From Novosphingobium acidiphilum DSM 19966 (GTDB lineage Bacteria; Pseudomonadota; Alphaproteobacteria; Sphingomonadales; Sphingomonadaceae), in assembly GCF_000429005.1 (NCBI RefSeq), contig NZ_AUBA01000016.1:20252-84251 (forward strand): DNA of 64,000 nucleotides, written 5' to 3'. Made by a program: the position numbers and the translations under genes. Numbering within the stretch: position 1 is the stretch's first letter; every line of letters begins with the position of its first letter. Positions 63,531 through 64,000 of this stretch are shown piece after piece. A model generated the notes under the pieces. That model saw only the letters and a list, made by a program, of their open reading frames with translations, searched no databases and was not told where the DNA came from.

Positions 63531-63679
63531 GGCTCGTCCTTGCGGAAATTGCGGTCAAGGAACGCGTTGTGCAACGTTTCCCCGTCGTCCAGCGTTACCA
63601 CTCGCAAGATGCGCGATTCTGCTTCATCGGGCAAGGTTACCGTGCCCCAATGGCGAATACGGCCATCGTCCTGCACCAC
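63527..63679 (-). CDS. Small DUF4258-like protein
   Basis: A 50-residue frame from GTG at 63679, with RIRHWGTVTLPDEAESR, ILRVVTLDDGETLHNAFLDR and a basic tail FRKDEP. It recalls small proteins with a VVTLxDGETxHNAFxDR ending that pair with DUF2283. Its stop overlaps the DUF2283 start (ATGA). The N-terminus may have been trimmed by the nearby insertion element; no ATG is in frame before the IS end. Confidence 0.65.
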   Translation of the reverse strand: MVQDDGRIRHWGTVTLPDEAESRILRVVTLDDGETLHNAFLDRNFRKDEP

Positions 63680-63727
63680 GCGCTGTCCCCCGTCAGCGCC
63701 TTTGGCACAGATTAGGGGTTGAGATTT

Positions 63728-63788
63728 GAGGAGGGTTGGGGCTTCGTCGTAGTGACGAAGGAACGCAGATGAAGCCCCAACCCTCCTC
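63728..63788. mobile_element. IS3-family left end with a start-codon hairpin
   Basis: GAGGAGGGTTGGGGCTTC (63728-63745) and GAAGCCCCAACCCTCCTC (63771-63788) are a perfect 18-bp inverted pair around a 25-nt loop that holds the AAGGA ribosome site; the orfA ATG spans the loop and the stem. An inner hairpin CTTCGTC/GACGAAG overlaps the left arm. This is the left part of an insertion sequence that continues past the window. The exact terminal base (about 63718-63721) is not certain. Confidence 0.7.
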
Positions 63789-64000
63789 GAGAAAATTGCC
63801 CGCGAAAGCCCCTGCCGAGCAGGTGGTGAAGGACATTCGGCGCCAGACCCGCCGACATTTCTCCGCTGAAGACAAGATCCGTATCGTGCTCGATGGCCTG
63901 CGTGGCGAGGACAGCATCGCCGAGCTGTGCCGCAAGGAAGGTATTGCGCAGAGCCTGTATTACACTTGGTCGAAAGAGTTCATGGAGGCCGGCAAGCGCC
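63769..64000 (+). CDS. IS3-family transposase OrfA, N-terminal part
   Basis: An open frame of 77 residues to the window end, beginning MKPQPSSRKLPAKAPAEQVV and continuing with the HTH part RHFSAEDKIRIVLDGLRGED and IAELCRKEGIAQSLYYTWSKEF, typical of IS3 OrfA (HTH_Tnp_1). OrfB with the DDE domain should follow outside the window. The start codon lies in the terminal hairpin, suggesting translational control. Confidence 0.88.
   Translation, partial: MKPQPSSRKLPAKAPAEQVVKDIRRQTRRHFSAEDKIRIVLDGLRGEDSIAELCRKEGIAQSLYYTWSKEFMEAGKR

Noticed and set aside
61193..63715. Long plus-strand open frame (840 codons) opposite hsdR
   Set aside because: hsdR on the minus strand has all expected motifs; the antisense frame has none and is a composition shadow.
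63693..63935. Minus-strand 80-codon frame across the IS end
   Set aside because: It is antisense to orfA and lies in a different frame from the DUF4258-like gene; the product has no recognisable pattern.
1..64000. CRISPR arrays, prophage modules, rRNA operon
   Set aside because: No regularly spaced repeats, phage structural or integrase genes, or rRNA signatures were seen on either strand.

Overview
The window is high-GC chromosomal DNA from an alphaproteobacterium, most likely a sphingomonad of the Novosphingobium/Sphingobium type. The evidence is a GC-rich third codon position, the core order rpmH-rnpA-yidD-yidC-engB, the neighbours Tim44-like/secB, a PopZ-type (DUF2497) protein beside TolC, Flp pilins, many ATGA/GTGA gene overlaps, a TonB-dependent receptor with an aromatic catabolic cluster, and a Zur/Fur, IscA and Tat-exported SOD set. 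The genus is inferred, not proved.

Layout. 1-11.5 kb: housekeeping and stress genes (peptide transporter C-terminus, NnrU, MDR dehydrogenase, Fe/Mn-SOD, ComM-like ATPase, CBS protein, IscA-type protein, exonuclease III, Fur/Zur regulator, GNAT, Dxs). 11.5-16.9 kb: a five-gene minus-strand operon linked by four consecutive 4-nt overlaps. It encodes a Tm-1-like ATP-binding protein, biotin carrier, biotin carboxylase, an HMGL/PYC-OADA carboxyltransferase and a HAD phosphatase. 17.2-26.2 kb: plus-strand genes for an MFS transporter, a TonB-dependent receptor, then (after a strong terminator) two tandem 2,4'-dihydroxyacetophenone-dioxygenase-like cupins, a VanA-like Rieske oxygenase, an internally deleted SDR, a zinc alcohol dehydrogenase and an AAHS-type MFS transporter. 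A shared TTTGT-N7-ACAAA operator-like motif lies upstream of the carboxylase operon, the first transporter and the receptor. I read 11.5-26.2 kb as one catabolic locus for an aromatic, probably an aryl alkyl ketone of the acetophenone/acetovanillone kind.

26.2-39 kb: LytTR response regulator and LytS-type kinase, class I fumarase, degenerate Pcm, TolC, PopZ-like protein, thioesterase, ferredoxin, acyltransferase, PilZ, GST, 3-oxoacid CoA-transferase, HAD and universal stress protein. 39-42.6 kb: the ribosome/RNase P/membrane-insertase block. 42.6-60 kb: GGDEF-EAL protein, GST, DapE, Smr, MltA, Tim44-like protein, SecB, MurJ, TrpS, DUF4136 lipoprotein, Dut, CoaBC, acyltransferase-3, UbiB, UbiE and MutM. 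60-64 kb: two duplicated Flp pilins, then an HsdR-type restriction subunit with two tiny partner genes. No HsdM or HsdS gene is in the window. The hsdR group is cut off upstream by the left end of an IS3-family element that runs off the window.

No rRNA, convincing tRNA, CRISPR array or prophage was seen.
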